Shown piece after piece: positions 56,423 to 64,000 of a stretch of DNA of 64,000 nt (positions within the stretch are counted from its first letter, which is position 1; each line of letters begins with the position of its first letter). Made by a program: the position numbers and the translations under genes. The DNA lies in NCBI GenBank assembly GCA_964468435.1, contig CAYXVE010000023.1, positions 3,092 to 67,091 on the forward strand, given 5' to 3'. The DNA is from JBCCTX01 sp964468435. Its GTDB lineage: Bacteria > Bacteroidota > Bacteroidia > J057. The notes beneath the pieces are model-generated. The model worked only from the letters and a program-made list of their open reading frames with translations. It was not told where the DNA came from and made no database searches.

Positions 56423-56430
56423 TATTTTTA
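56423..56430 (+). promoter_or_regulatory. Possible -7 box of the diheme peroxidase gene
   Basis: TATTTTTA followed by CGG, 70 bp before the start at 56501, the same octamer (and following ACG context) as before the GT5 gene. No clear -33 box. Confidence 0.3.
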
Positions 56431-56500
56431 CGGTATAAGGTCCGCTTTTTGCTAAGAAAAAAATATACATTTACATAAAACTCCATCTATATATATACCC

Positions 56501-57862
56501 ATGAGATTATCAGGCTACCTCTCAATCGTACTTGCTCTTTGTGTAATTGCCTGCAATGAAACAGATGTTGATCTCCCGGGAGGTTTTGACGATCAAGGAC
56601 CTGACCTCCTGGATATGGAGCTTGAACAAACAATTGCCAGTACAGATCCAAAGGGATTAGAGGCTTATATCCTGCCAGATGAAAAGAACTGGAGAGGCAT
56701 CCCTGAAGATCCCCGCAATCCCATAACACCTGAAAAGATAGAACTGGGAAAATTATTATTTCACGAGACAGGATTTGCTATACATGCTAAGAAAGATAAG
56801 GGAATGAAGACATATTCCTGTGCCAGTTGCCACCATGTAGATGCTGGATTCCAGGCGGGACGCAGACAAGGCATAGGTGATGGAGGCCTTGGATTCGGAA
56901 TACGTGGAGAGGGCAGAAAAGGCGATCCAGTATATCATCCAGATAGTATGGATGTACAATCAACTCGTACGCCCACCGTTCTCAACGTGGCTTACCAGCC
57001 CAACCAGATATGGAATGGACAATTTGGTGCAACACATAAAAATCTGGGGACAGAAGACAAATGGGTGCGGGGCGAACCAACGGGTATGAACTATACTGGA
57101 TTTCAGGGCCCTGAGGCACAAGCTATAGCAGGTCTTAAAATTCATCGTATAGAGATCAATGATTCTCTTACCCGGATATTGGGTTATCAGGAAATGTTTG
57201 ACCAGGTATTCTCAGGGTTTCCAGCACATGACAGATATCACAACATGAGTGCAGGACTGGCTATTGCAGCTTATGAACGCAGACTGGTTTCCAACCAGGC
57301 TCCTTTCCAAAAATGGTTAAGAGGTGAAAGAGATGCTATGAAGGACCAGGAAAAAGAAGGAGCTATCCTATTTTTTGGTAAGGCTGAATGCGTTAGCTGC
57401 CACAAAGGACCTGCACTAAACGAGATGGAGTTTTACGCACTAGGTTTCAATGATCTTACCGGACCGGACATTTTCAGTGTAAGTCCCAATGACGATTCAC
57501 ATCTTGGGCGGGGTGGCTTTACCGAGCGATCAGAAGACCTGTATAAATTTAAAGTTCCTCAGTTATACAACCTCAAAGACTCACCTTTTTATGGGCATGG
57601 GGGTACATTCCATTCTATTCGTTCAGTCATTGAGTACAAGAATACGGCTATTCCGGAAAATCCCAATGTTCCTGCAAGCCAACTGGCAGAAGCGTTTCAT
57701 CCACTAAGCCTTACAGATAAAGAGATCGACGCGATTACAGTGTTCCTGGAGAAGGGTCTTTACGACCCTTACCTTAGCAGATATGTTCCTGAACAGCTTC
57801 CATCTGGTAAATGCTTTCCCAACAATGACAAAGTGACTCGTAGAGATCTGGGCTGCGATTAG
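56501..57862 (+). CDS. Diheme cytochrome c peroxidase / MauG-family lipoprotein
   Basis: A 453-residue periplasmic lipoprotein (signal ends in VIAC, Cys18). Two heme-c sites are seen, CASCHH (Cys107, Cys110, His111) and CVSCHKG (Cys297, Cys300, His301), as in bacterial cytochrome c peroxidases and MauG. ELGKLLFHE (81-89), STRTPTVLNVAYQPNQIWNG (154-173) and the late KVPQLYNLKDSPFYGHGGTF are family phrases. It probably reduces hydrogen peroxide or carries out a MauG-like oxidation; the two cannot be separated here. It converges with the carboxypeptidase gene, the stops being 1 bp apart. Confidence 0.93.
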   Translation: MRLSGYLSIVLALCVIACNETDVDLPGGFDDQGPDLLDMELEQTIASTDPKGLEAYILPDEKNWRGIPEDPRNPITPEKIELGKLLFHETGFAIHAKKDKGMKTYSCASCHHVDAGFQAGRRQGIGDGGLGFGIRGEGRKGDPVYHPDSMDVQSTRTPTVLNVAYQPNQIWNGQFGATHKNLGTEDKWVRGEPTGMNYTGFQGPEAQAIAGLKIHRIEINDSLTRILGYQEMFDQVFSGFPAHDRYHNMSAGLAIAAYERRLVSNQAPFQKWLRGERDAMKDQEKEGAILFFGKAECVSCHKGPALNEMEFYALGFNDLTGPDIFSVSPNDDSHLGRGGFTERSEDLYKFKVPQLYNLKDSPFYGHGGTFHSIRSVIEYKNTAIPENPNVPASQLAEAFHPLSLTDKEIDAITVFLEKGLYDPYLSRYVPEQLPSGKCFPNNDKVTRRDLGCD

Positions 57863-57863
57863 G

Positions 57864-60404
57864 CTATTGAACCAAAAATATAGCATTTCCCAGTAGAAGC
57901 TTCCCAGTATACCAGAACTGACGTATAATAGGAGAATCTGTAAAATAGATTATTGTACCGTCTCCATAGTTTTCAACGCCCATCGCAAGCGTATTCTCCA
58001 GATCTTTACGAAGATTTGAACCCGTGAATCCGCTTCTATGAGCATCTCCTTCAAATGTACCTACGTTCCAGGAATTCTGGGGGAGATATGGGTAAGGGGT
58101 ATTGTTTCTCTTGATCAGAAAGGTCTTTTCACCCAGTCCAAAAGCCAGAGGATGAGTCTCATCCAGTGTTACTTCATAAATGCTTCCTGCTACTGAATTA
58201 CTTAGCCTCTTTCTTTCTCTGTCACCATATATCTCAAGCAGTATATCATCCAGAGCGATATCAGGACTATCTTCTTCTGATTTCGATGTCTCTTCAAGTG
58301 CCCTGGCAAGTTCTGTAAGGGGTTTATCATCTTCATAAGCATTGGAAGAAAATACAGAAATAGCTCGCTCCATGGCAATAACCTTCCCTCCATTCTGAAC
58401 AAAATCAAGCAAGATTTCGTCGAAGCGACCATATGACCCTGAAGCCAGCAGAATAACATCGTAACCGCTAAGATCAACCCGGCTTAGGTAGGATGTATTG
58501 ATTACTTGCAGGGGATAGTTAAGATCCTGTTCTATAAAATGCCAAAGTTCTCCAAATGCAGTGGGAGACACGCCCTCACCGTTGATGATAGCTAAACGGG
58601 GGGTACTAATGAAAGAGACATCATTTGATCCGAAATCCTTGCCTTCCTCTACCATACCCGTTTCTACGGCGATCAACTCACAATGGTGATCACGTGCAAG
58701 GTCTGTAGTGACTTGGAAAAAATCTCTACCAGGATTATCCAAACGAGTGATGATTAGTGTACCAGATGCATAAATTTCCTGGTTTATCTGAAAGGATTTT
58801 TCGGCATATCTCACCTCTATTTTATGGTCTAGTAATGCAGAGAGAAAATTGACCTGTGCCGGATCTTCCCATTTCACCAACCATGCATAAGGCCTATTAG
58901 CCGGAGTTGGTATTTCAGGAGAAGCAATTGATGGTTTTTCCTTCTGTAAGGCTATCTGGCTCTCTGTCGCATATGCATGGAGATTATATACGTAGGGTAA
59001 TGCCCATGCCGTGAGATCATAGGTGATAGAATCTTCCAGAAAAGTCTCTGGTTCCAGGAGGACCTGTACCAGCCGGGATCTGGACTGGTACGCAGATATT
59101 ACGACATCTTCTTGATCCAATAGAAATCTTTCTCTTTCACCCTTTTGATAAGAAAAACCCGGATACTCAGTTCCACTATACGCTGGATAACGGTAGTGAA
59201 TTTGTTGTTTATCGAGCAATTCCAGAAAAGCTTTTAATCTGGCAGGGGGTGTTTGATCCGTTTTGATCACGTAAGATTTATAATTACTGACCGGATTTGT
59301 ACGACCTTCTTCGAAGAAATTGTTAAATTCTTCAATCAGTTTATTCCGGTAGCGATGAGCTGTTTCCAGAGTAGCCCATCCTGCTGTAAAATGGTGTGCC
59401 AACCTATCATATAAGGTTAGTGTATCTCCATTGGCAATAATGAGCGACCTTCCCGCAATTCCCCCTCCACCCTGTTCATACGTAAATCCGATAGCACCAT
59501 TGTATGTGGGCCATGTATCTCCATAGCTGGGATAGAGCAAATCATATACTTCCCGCGTAAAATAGAGCCATGAATTCTGATCGAAGTATCGAGCATTATT
59601 CCTTCCTACAAGTGCCTGAAATTCTCGTTGCCAGGGGGTAATGACCTCATGGAAAGGCTTGGCTGCCGGCCCAAAAAAGAAAGTCGAATTGGGGCCCATT
59701 TCATGAAAGTCCACAGCCACATGAGGCATCCATCGCTGATATTGCCTGATACGTTGCTGTGTCTCTATTTGAGTCTGCCAGCACCAATCCCGGTTGAGGT
59801 CAAACAGGTAGTGATTGTACCTGCCTCCAGGCCAGGGTTCGTTATGCTCATAGGAATTGCGATCAGGTGTGACCCTACGGTTAGCCACCTGTCTGTACCA
59901 GTTGGCATAGCGATCTCTGCCATCAGGATTGATACAGGGGTCGATCAGCACAATCATATCCTCCAACCAGTTGGCAGTATCGGCTTCGAGCAGGGCATAG
60001 GTTGTGGCGAGGGCTGCTTCCATAGCCACCGATTCATTGCCATGGACATTAAAGCCATACCATATGATGGGTTTTTGTGCTGCAGTACCTTTTTCGTTTG
60101 ATAATCCGGCAGCATTTAGATTTTTTTTGCGAATTTCCTCTAATTGGTTGATATGATCCTCATTGCTTACAGCAGCCAGTAACAAAGGCCTACCCTCATA
60201 TGTACGACCATACTCCAGCAAGCTTACCTGGGGTGAGTTCTGTGCCAGGTATTCGAAGTAGGTTACAACTTGATGGTAATAGGTAAACTGAGACCCCAAT
60301 GGATAACCTAAAAAATCTGACGGACTCTGGAGTATCTGTGCAGATAGGGAAGCAGAAAAACCAGAAAAAATCAGAAAAATCAAAATTTTAAAATACTTAT
60401 TCAT
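57864..60404 (-). CDS. Secreted M14-family zinc carboxypeptidase
   Basis: An 846-residue exported peptidase (signal MNKYFKILIFLIFSGFSASLSAQ). The M14 domain occupies about 30-350: zinc ligands His121 and Glu124 in NVHGNESVAME, His234 in VDFHEMG, substrate-binding residues in INPDGRDRY (158-166), and a likely catalytic Glu in GFTYEQGGGG near 320. The C-terminal half (about 400-846) resembles a class I glutamine-amidotransferase-like/GATase1 fold (VILLASGSYGRFDEILLDFVQNGGKVIAMERA) and may be structural. The ATG at 60404 begins the signal peptide directly; 60422 adds six residues. Confidence 0.92.
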   Translation of the reverse strand: MNKYFKILIFLIFSGFSASLSAQILQSPSDFLGYPLGSQFTYYHQVVTYFEYLAQNSPQVSLLEYGRTYEGRPLLLAAVSNEDHINQLEEIRKKNLNAAGLSNEKGTAAQKPIIWYGFNVHGNESVAMEAALATTYALLEADTANWLEDMIVLIDPCINPDGRDRYANWYRQVANRRVTPDRNSYEHNEPWPGGRYNHYLFDLNRDWCWQTQIETQQRIRQYQRWMPHVAVDFHEMGPNSTFFFGPAAKPFHEVITPWQREFQALVGRNNARYFDQNSWLYFTREVYDLLYPSYGDTWPTYNGAIGFTYEQGGGGIAGRSLIIANGDTLTLYDRLAHHFTAGWATLETAHRYRNKLIEEFNNFFEEGRTNPVSNYKSYVIKTDQTPPARLKAFLELLDKQQIHYRYPAYSGTEYPGFSYQKGERERFLLDQEDVVISAYQSRSRLVQVLLEPETFLEDSITYDLTAWALPYVYNLHAYATESQIALQKEKPSIASPEIPTPANRPYAWLVKWEDPAQVNFLSALLDHKIEVRYAEKSFQINQEIYASGTLIITRLDNPGRDFFQVTTDLARDHHCELIAVETGMVEEGKDFGSNDVSFISTPRLAIINGEGVSPTAFGELWHFIEQDLNYPLQVINTSYLSRVDLSGYDVILLASGSYGRFDEILLDFVQNGGKVIAMERAISVFSSNAYEDDKPLTELARALEETSKSEEDSPDIALDDILLEIYGDRERKRLSNSVAGSIYEVTLDETHPLAFGLGEKTFLIKRNNTPYPYLPQNSWNVGTFEGDAHRSGFTGSNLRKDLENTLAMGVENYGDGTIIYFTDSPIIRQFWYTGKLLLGNAIFLVQ

Positions 60405-60511
60405 ATGCAGCATATTATGCAAAAGTAAGAGTATAGCCCAATAAATTTTATCAAAATTTAATTAAACAGCATGACCAACAGGTTGGGCAGGCTAAAAAAA
60501 TTATAACAAAA

Positions 60512-60527
60512 ACAACTATATAGTTGT
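60512..60527. promoter_or_regulatory. Palindromic operator of the toxin-antitoxin pair
   Basis: ACAACTATATAGTTGT is a perfect 16-base palindrome 50 bp before the toxin start, in an A/T-rich divergent promoter region. Antitoxins with a helix-turn-helix, like the one encoded downstream, commonly repress their own operon through such sites. Confidence 0.6.
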
Positions 60528-60577
60528 ATTTATTTATTAAAAATAGTATAATTACAATTCCATAGTTACAAAACGCC

Positions 60578-60919
60578 GTGAAGCTAAAGATTACCCAAGT
60601 TGAAAATAAGGAAGAAGACGTTTCGTTCTTTTTGGAGGCCTTTCACAGGCATAAAGCGATCTATGGAATTGTATTTTATGATCCTGAGAAAAACCTACAG
60701 GCGCTACTGGATATGGAAATGAGTCCGTATACGCGGGAGAAGATCATTGATGAAATCAAGGCTGGAAACTGTTGCGAGGGTCCATTATACACTCCCAACT
60801 ACCCGGACATTACATACTGGAAGTTTATCAAAAAATACCATACGCGGGAAATTCAGATTGCTCTTGCACTAGGATTCATCGAAGAACCTGTCAGGTGTTA
60901 TGATTTTACTATGGTGTAA
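60578..60919 (+). CDS. Putative MqsR-like (RelE-superfamily) toxin
   Basis: A 113-residue cytosolic protein. Its pattern IVFYDPEKNLQALLDMEMS...REKIIDEI (about 31-61), then EGPLYTP...ITYWKFIKKYHTREIQIALAL and a final VRCYDFTMV, follows the layout of MqsR-type toxins (K-N...L..L.....R..I...L...D...GP...........W.FG......E.YIKL......ISFH), which cut mRNA in the RelE fold. The typical final His is not obvious. The gene lies 23 bp before an MqsA/SocA-type antitoxin gene, which supports the call. Activity is inferred from pattern and context only. Confidence 0.62.
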   Translation: MKLKITQVENKEEDVSFFLEAFHRHKAIYGIVFYDPEKNLQALLDMEMSPYTREKIIDEIKAGNCCEGPLYTPNYPDITYWKFIKKYHTREIQIALALGFIEEPVRCYDFTMV

Positions 60920-60942
60920 AGCGTCAACTATTATCGTGCAAC

Positions 60943-61941
60943 ATGAAGAAGAATTTCGTTCGAAGCAGTAACATAGAATATACATGTAAACAGTCAGTCA
61001 AACTGTTTAGAAAGGAGTCATTTACTTTTTGGCGCCATTACTGCGAGCGGACAGATAACGGAGATGAGTTTTCAACTACGCAACAGGAAGCTATAAATAA
61101 TATACAGGTTTACAATCAGTATCGATCAAAACATCATGTTCCCTTTCCGAGTGAAATACGTCAAATCCGTTTACAGTATGGCCTTTCAGCAGCCAAAATG
61201 GCTGAGGTACTGGATTTTGGTATCAATAGCTATCGTCAATATGAAAGTGGTGTCATGCCAAGTCTTGCTCATGCCAAACTGATACGCCTGGCCAAAGATC
61301 CAAATACCTTTTACACCTTTGCCAAAGAGAAGGAACATCTGTTTTCCCAAGCTATGTTTAAACGTCTACAGGAACAGATATCACATCTCAAAGAACAGGA
61401 CTATTCTGGTCAATCTCTAGAATACCGATGGAATCAACACCAGGAAGCCAATGAATTTACCGGATTTGTCAAACCTGATCTCAAAAAAGTAGCGTATTGC
61501 ATACTATTTCTTGCCGGGAAGGCTAATCCACTTAAGACCCGCCTCAATAAATTACTTTTCTACTGTGATTTCCTCAACTACAAACGCACAGGATACTCTA
61601 TCTCAGGTTGTAACTACCGTGCGATCCAGATGGGGCCTGTTCCTTCTCATTATCATGAATTATTTGGCATGCTGGAATCCATGGGATACATCCGCATTGA
61701 AGAAGAACTGTACGATCATGGGGGCACCGGAGAGCGTTTTTTTCCACTGCAGAGCTTTGATCCGGAACAGTTTAATGACCAGGAGTTGACAACCATGCAG
61801 GATATCGTGAATATATTCGATGACCTTAGAACACGTGAAATCATTGAAATAAGCCATCAGGAAAAAGGATGGATGGAAAATAAAGATCGTAGAGATCTAA
61901 TCAGTTATCAGGCGTATGCATTTGATTTGCAGGGGGTGTAG
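60943..61941 (+). CDS. Antitoxin: MqsA-like HTH with SocA/Panacea (DUF4065) domain
   Basis: A 332-residue protein. The N-terminal part (about 13-60) resembles the YgiT/MqsA zinc-finger region but keeps only two of the usual cysteines (Cys14, Cys33), with the conserved GDEFSTTQQEAINNIQVYNQYR end. A helix-turn-helix (about 66-105, PSEIRQIRLQYGLSAAKMAEVLDFGINSYRQYESG) should bind the operator at 60512. The C-terminal SocA/Panacea domain (about 180-300) shows LKKVAYCILFLA, TRLNKLLFYCDFLNYKRTGYSISGCNYRAIQMGPVP. Such antitoxins neutralise varied toxins encoded beside them. Confidence 0.85.
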   Translation: MKKNFVRSSNIEYTCKQSVKLFRKESFTFWRHYCERTDNGDEFSTTQQEAINNIQVYNQYRSKHHVPFPSEIRQIRLQYGLSAAKMAEVLDFGINSYRQYESGVMPSLAHAKLIRLAKDPNTFYTFAKEKEHLFSQAMFKRLQEQISHLKEQDYSGQSLEYRWNQHQEANEFTGFVKPDLKKVAYCILFLAGKANPLKTRLNKLLFYCDFLNYKRTGYSISGCNYRAIQMGPVPSHYHELFGMLESMGYIRIEEELYDHGGTGERFFPLQSFDPEQFNDQELTTMQDIVNIFDDLRTREIIEISHQEKGWMENKDRRDLISYQAYAFDLQGV

Positions 61942-61944
61942 CCC

Positions 61945-61977
61945 AGGAGGGGTCCAAGGGCTCCCCCCCGTTTTTTT
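61945..61977 (+). terminator. Intrinsic terminator of the toxin-antitoxin operon
   Basis: A G-rich arm (GGAGGGG) faces a C run (CTCCCCCCC) and is followed by GTTTTTTT. It begins directly after the antitoxin stop. Confidence 0.7.
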
Positions 61978-62023
61978 CTTTGCCGACCGAGACCTTACTT
62001 ATAATTACATTGAGCGAAAATCC

Positions 62024-62773
62024 TCAATGAGGAAAAGAAGTTTCCTCAAATTTTTTCAGGTTATAAGCAGTGGGAAATAAACGTTCCATTCTCTGATCTA
62101 TATCGCTGATAGTAACCCGTCCATCACCATTTTCATCCAGTCCGGAATTCTGAGAATAAGACACAGAAGGCTTAGCATATAGTGTATAACACTCATCCTG
62201 ATTGCGAGCTTTGGGATATAATATTCCCAGATATAGATCTGTCAGACTGGCATAATCTCCATATTTTTCCCGAACCCGTTGTAAATAGATGTATACATAT
62301 TCGAGTTGCTGTACATGATCCATTCTGCTGAGACGTTCGGCAGAAATATTCATGTCCATTGCCGTTGATGGCATAAACTGTATCAATCCCACAGCACCAC
62401 TGCCCTTGTGATTATAAATTGATGCATCGAATTTTGACTCAGCATACATCACAGCCATCAACCACTCTACAGGAATATCTAACATATTAGAAATTTCTTT
62501 TACCTTATTTTCAAACTGGGCAGTCTCCCTGACAAATATCCCAGCTTTATCCAATAGATATAAACCAGACTGGCTGGTGTATTCCCCCATAAAAGCATGT
62601 AATTCCTGTTTTCCTGAGGATGCAAATCTATATGTCATATAATTCGATCCGGCTAAAATAGCCGTGATCAGGCCCATGTTCCGCACAAGCCTGGGTATCC
62701 CCGTAGGTATTGAGAGTACAATGTATTTTTTCCCTGACTTGTAAGGCTGGGGAAAGGGTCCATGATTATCCAT
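62024..62773 (-). CDS. Lytic transglycosylase (SLT domain) with C-terminal EF-hand-like loop
   Basis: A 249-residue peptidoglycan-cleaving enzyme. An N-terminal membrane segment (about 33-48) anchors it. The SLT domain (about 88-190) has the catalytic Glu112 in MYAESKFDASIYN and the GAVGLIQFMPSTA motif (126-138). After the catalytic domain, DENGDGRVTISDID (213-226) is a canonical calcium-binding EF-hand loop, unusual for this size of enzyme but seen in some Bacteroidota. It converges with the toxin-antitoxin operon. Confidence 0.85.
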   Translation of the reverse strand: MDNHGPFPQPYKSGKKYIVLSIPTGIPRLVRNMGLITAILAGSNYMTYRFASSGKQELHAFMGEYTSQSGLYLLDKAGIFVRETAQFENKVKEISNMLDIPVEWLMAVMYAESKFDASIYNHKGSGAVGLIQFMPSTAMDMNISAERLSRMDHVQQLEYVYIYLQRVREKYGDYASLTDLYLGILYPKARNQDECYTLYAKPSVSYSQNSGLDENGDGRVTISDIDQRMERLFPTAYNLKKFEETSFPH

Positions 62774-63048
62774 TATTTTATCAGGCTTTATATAATACTT
62801 AGCTACTTAAGCTAATTTAATTATAATAATACTAATTATATTAGTCAAAATAAAGTAAATTATTGCGCTTATGCAAAATTAATTAGTAAATATATTGTGT
62901 ATGGGTTCTCCTGCATATATGTGCAGCAAACATTTACATCTCACACTTCCTTGATGACCCTACACGCTTATTCATTAATACTTGAAAAGGATAACCAAAA
63001 CGTGTTTATTTAAGTACATCAAGTAAAATACCTAAAGCATTATATGAG

Positions 63049-64000
63049 ATGAAAGGAGCATTTACATACACTTTACTACTGGTTTTAAGCATCTCTTCTG
63101 CCAGCGCAAAGATCAGCCTAGGCACCCTTGATATCGATAAGGGTAGGCGCATAGCTACCCATGAATCCCTAGAAATTTCCTGGGAAGATCGAAATCCTGA
63201 TATCAATGATCCCTGGAATGAATATGATTACTACGACGATTTTAGTTTCTCACGAAGGCTGCGACGGTTCCATTCACTAAATAGTAGAGCTGTAGCCTGG
63301 AATTACTATGATCCCTATTTTGTTAATGATATATATTTTGTCATAGGCACTCCATTATGGGACGCTTTCTATGCCCCCAGACCCTGTCAGCCGTTTTTCG
63401 GTCCTAGTCCTTTTTTCGTTACAAGGTCTGTATTTTTCGGATTTCGCCCAGCTGTAGCTATTAATTTCAACTTTGGATTAGGAAGATTTGGCTTTGGTCG
63501 GTTTGGTTTCAATAACTTCTATGATCCGTTTTTCTATGATCCTTTCTTCTTTAACAGGGGATTTTATAGACCCCGGTTTGGGGGAGGAGGCTTTTTTGGT
63601 AGTAGCTGGGGGTTCAATCGTGGATATAGAAGAGGCTTTAATGATGGATATTTTGCAGGATATAATGATGGTGTTTTTAATGCCACACAGAACTACTGGT
63701 ATAGAAGATCTACATTTAATTATGAACTGGACGGTAGGTATGGAGGAAGACAAGCTGTATATACCGATTTCAGGCGTAGACCTGACGGTTCTTACACCCG
63801 AAATACTGCTAGAACAAGATATGTTGTAGACCAGTATGAGCGCAGAAGCAGAAATATCGATAGCCGTAGAAGACCTACATCTACCAGTGCTGCCAGCAGA
63901 TCGACAGACACAAGATATAATTCTCGCAGCTCCTACAGCAGACCATCTAACAGGAGTTCTTCGCCTAGCTATAACCGCAGCAACTCCTCTAGAAGCAACA
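63049..64000 (+). CDS. Secreted low-complexity Gly/Phe/Arg/Ser-rich protein (partial)
   Basis: An open frame of 317 codons running off the window end without a stop. It starts MKGAFTYTLLLVLSISSASA, a clear signal peptide. The middle is rich in Phe, Gly, Tyr and Asn with repeats such as GRFGFGRFGFNNFYDPFFYD and GFNDGYFAGYNDG; the C-terminal part visible is Arg/Ser/Tyr-rich (YNSRSSYSRPSNRSSSPSYN). No family recognised. Such compositions occur in surface or matrix proteins. The shorter frames on both strands here are shadows of this one. Confidence 0.75.
   Translation, partial: MKGAFTYTLLLVLSISSASAKISLGTLDIDKGRRIATHESLEISWEDRNPDINDPWNEYDYYDDFSFSRRLRRFHSLNSRAVAWNYYDPYFVNDIYFVIGTPLWDAFYAPRPCQPFFGPSPFFVTRSVFFGFRPAVAINFNFGLGRFGFGRFGFNNFYDPFFYDPFFFNRGFYRPRFGGGGFFGSSWGFNRGYRRGFNDGYFAGYNDGVFNATQNYWYRRSTFNYELDGRYGGRQAVYTDFRRRPDGSYTRNTARTRYVVDQYERRSRNIDSRRRPTSTSAASRSTDTRYNSRSSYSRPSNRSSSPSYNRSNSSRSN

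Noticed and set aside
63478..63829. Two frames (one on each strand) at the window end
   Set aside because: Both are alternative readings of the low-complexity repeats of the secreted protein that begins at 63049.
1..64000. tRNA, rRNA, CRISPR arrays, prophage and integrase genes
   Set aside because: No T-loop-like GGTTCGANTCC context in a clover-leaf setting, no regularly spaced repeats, and no phage or integrase protein was seen.

Overview
The window looks like chromosomal DNA from a free-living member of the phylum Bacteroidota, probably a Saprospiria- or Cytophagia-type bacterium. The evidence is a SusC/SusD pair, a type IX secretion sorting domain on a secreted protease, many lipoprotein signal peptides, a LytS/LytTR pair, a DUF4270 lipoprotein, the efp-accB-accC gene order, and the lack of Shine-Dalgarno-like sequences before most starts. 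No rRNA, tRNA, CRISPR array, prophage or intact insertion sequence was seen.

Layout. 1-7.3 kb: glutathione synthetase (-), a broken CorA remnant, a lipoprotein, then efp-accB-accC and a kinase-fold protein in one tight + strand run, and an SH3-domain protein. 7.3-10.3 kb: cysteine synthesis (serine acetyltransferase, then CysM behind a long perfect palindrome) and a class A beta-lactamase-like lipoprotein. 10.4-18.8 kb: two tandem, paralogous heme-c/DUF1549/LamG/DUF1553 lipoproteins and a Tat-exported DUF1501 protein, an arrangement best known from Planctomycetes. 19-28 kb: a flavoprotein and a Gfo/Idh oxidoreductase, then a possible envelope module (two paralogous secreted proteins, a TonB-dependent receptor, a secreted helical-repeat protein, a LytS-type kinase and its LytTR regulator). 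28-37 kb: glyA, then on the - strand SusC, SusD, a small lipoprotein, a Tat-signal PLP aminotransferase and an AEC-type permease. 37.8-42.3 kb: tatC, flotillin-like floA and three related MarR regulators with palindromes nearby. 42.8-46.6 kb: a secreted M43 metalloprotease and a PAS histidine kinase, apparently co-transcribed. 47-51 kb: panC-panD divergent from a short GT5 glycogen-synthase-like protein, DUF4270 and TetR. 51-57.9 kb: a solute-binding lipoprotein, a membrane nucleotide cyclase, a beta-propeller protein, psuG and a diheme peroxidase. 57.9-64 kb: an M14 carboxypeptidase, a probable toxin-antitoxin pair (MqsR-like toxin, MqsA/HTH/SocA-Panacea antitoxin) behind a palindromic operator, a lytic transglycosylase with an EF-hand-like loop, and a secreted low-complexity protein cut by the window end.

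How the parts connect. TatC is encoded here together with two proteins carrying twin-arginine signals (the DUF1501 protein and the aminotransferase). The SusCD pair, aminotransferase and permease could form one uptake and processing route for an amino compound. The strongest candidates for something less described are the toxin-antitoxin locus, the duplicated planctomycete-type module, the SusCD/Tat-aminotransferase locus and the 21.4-27.8 kb envelope/two-component cluster. All functional calls come from reading motifs by eye; no database search was run.
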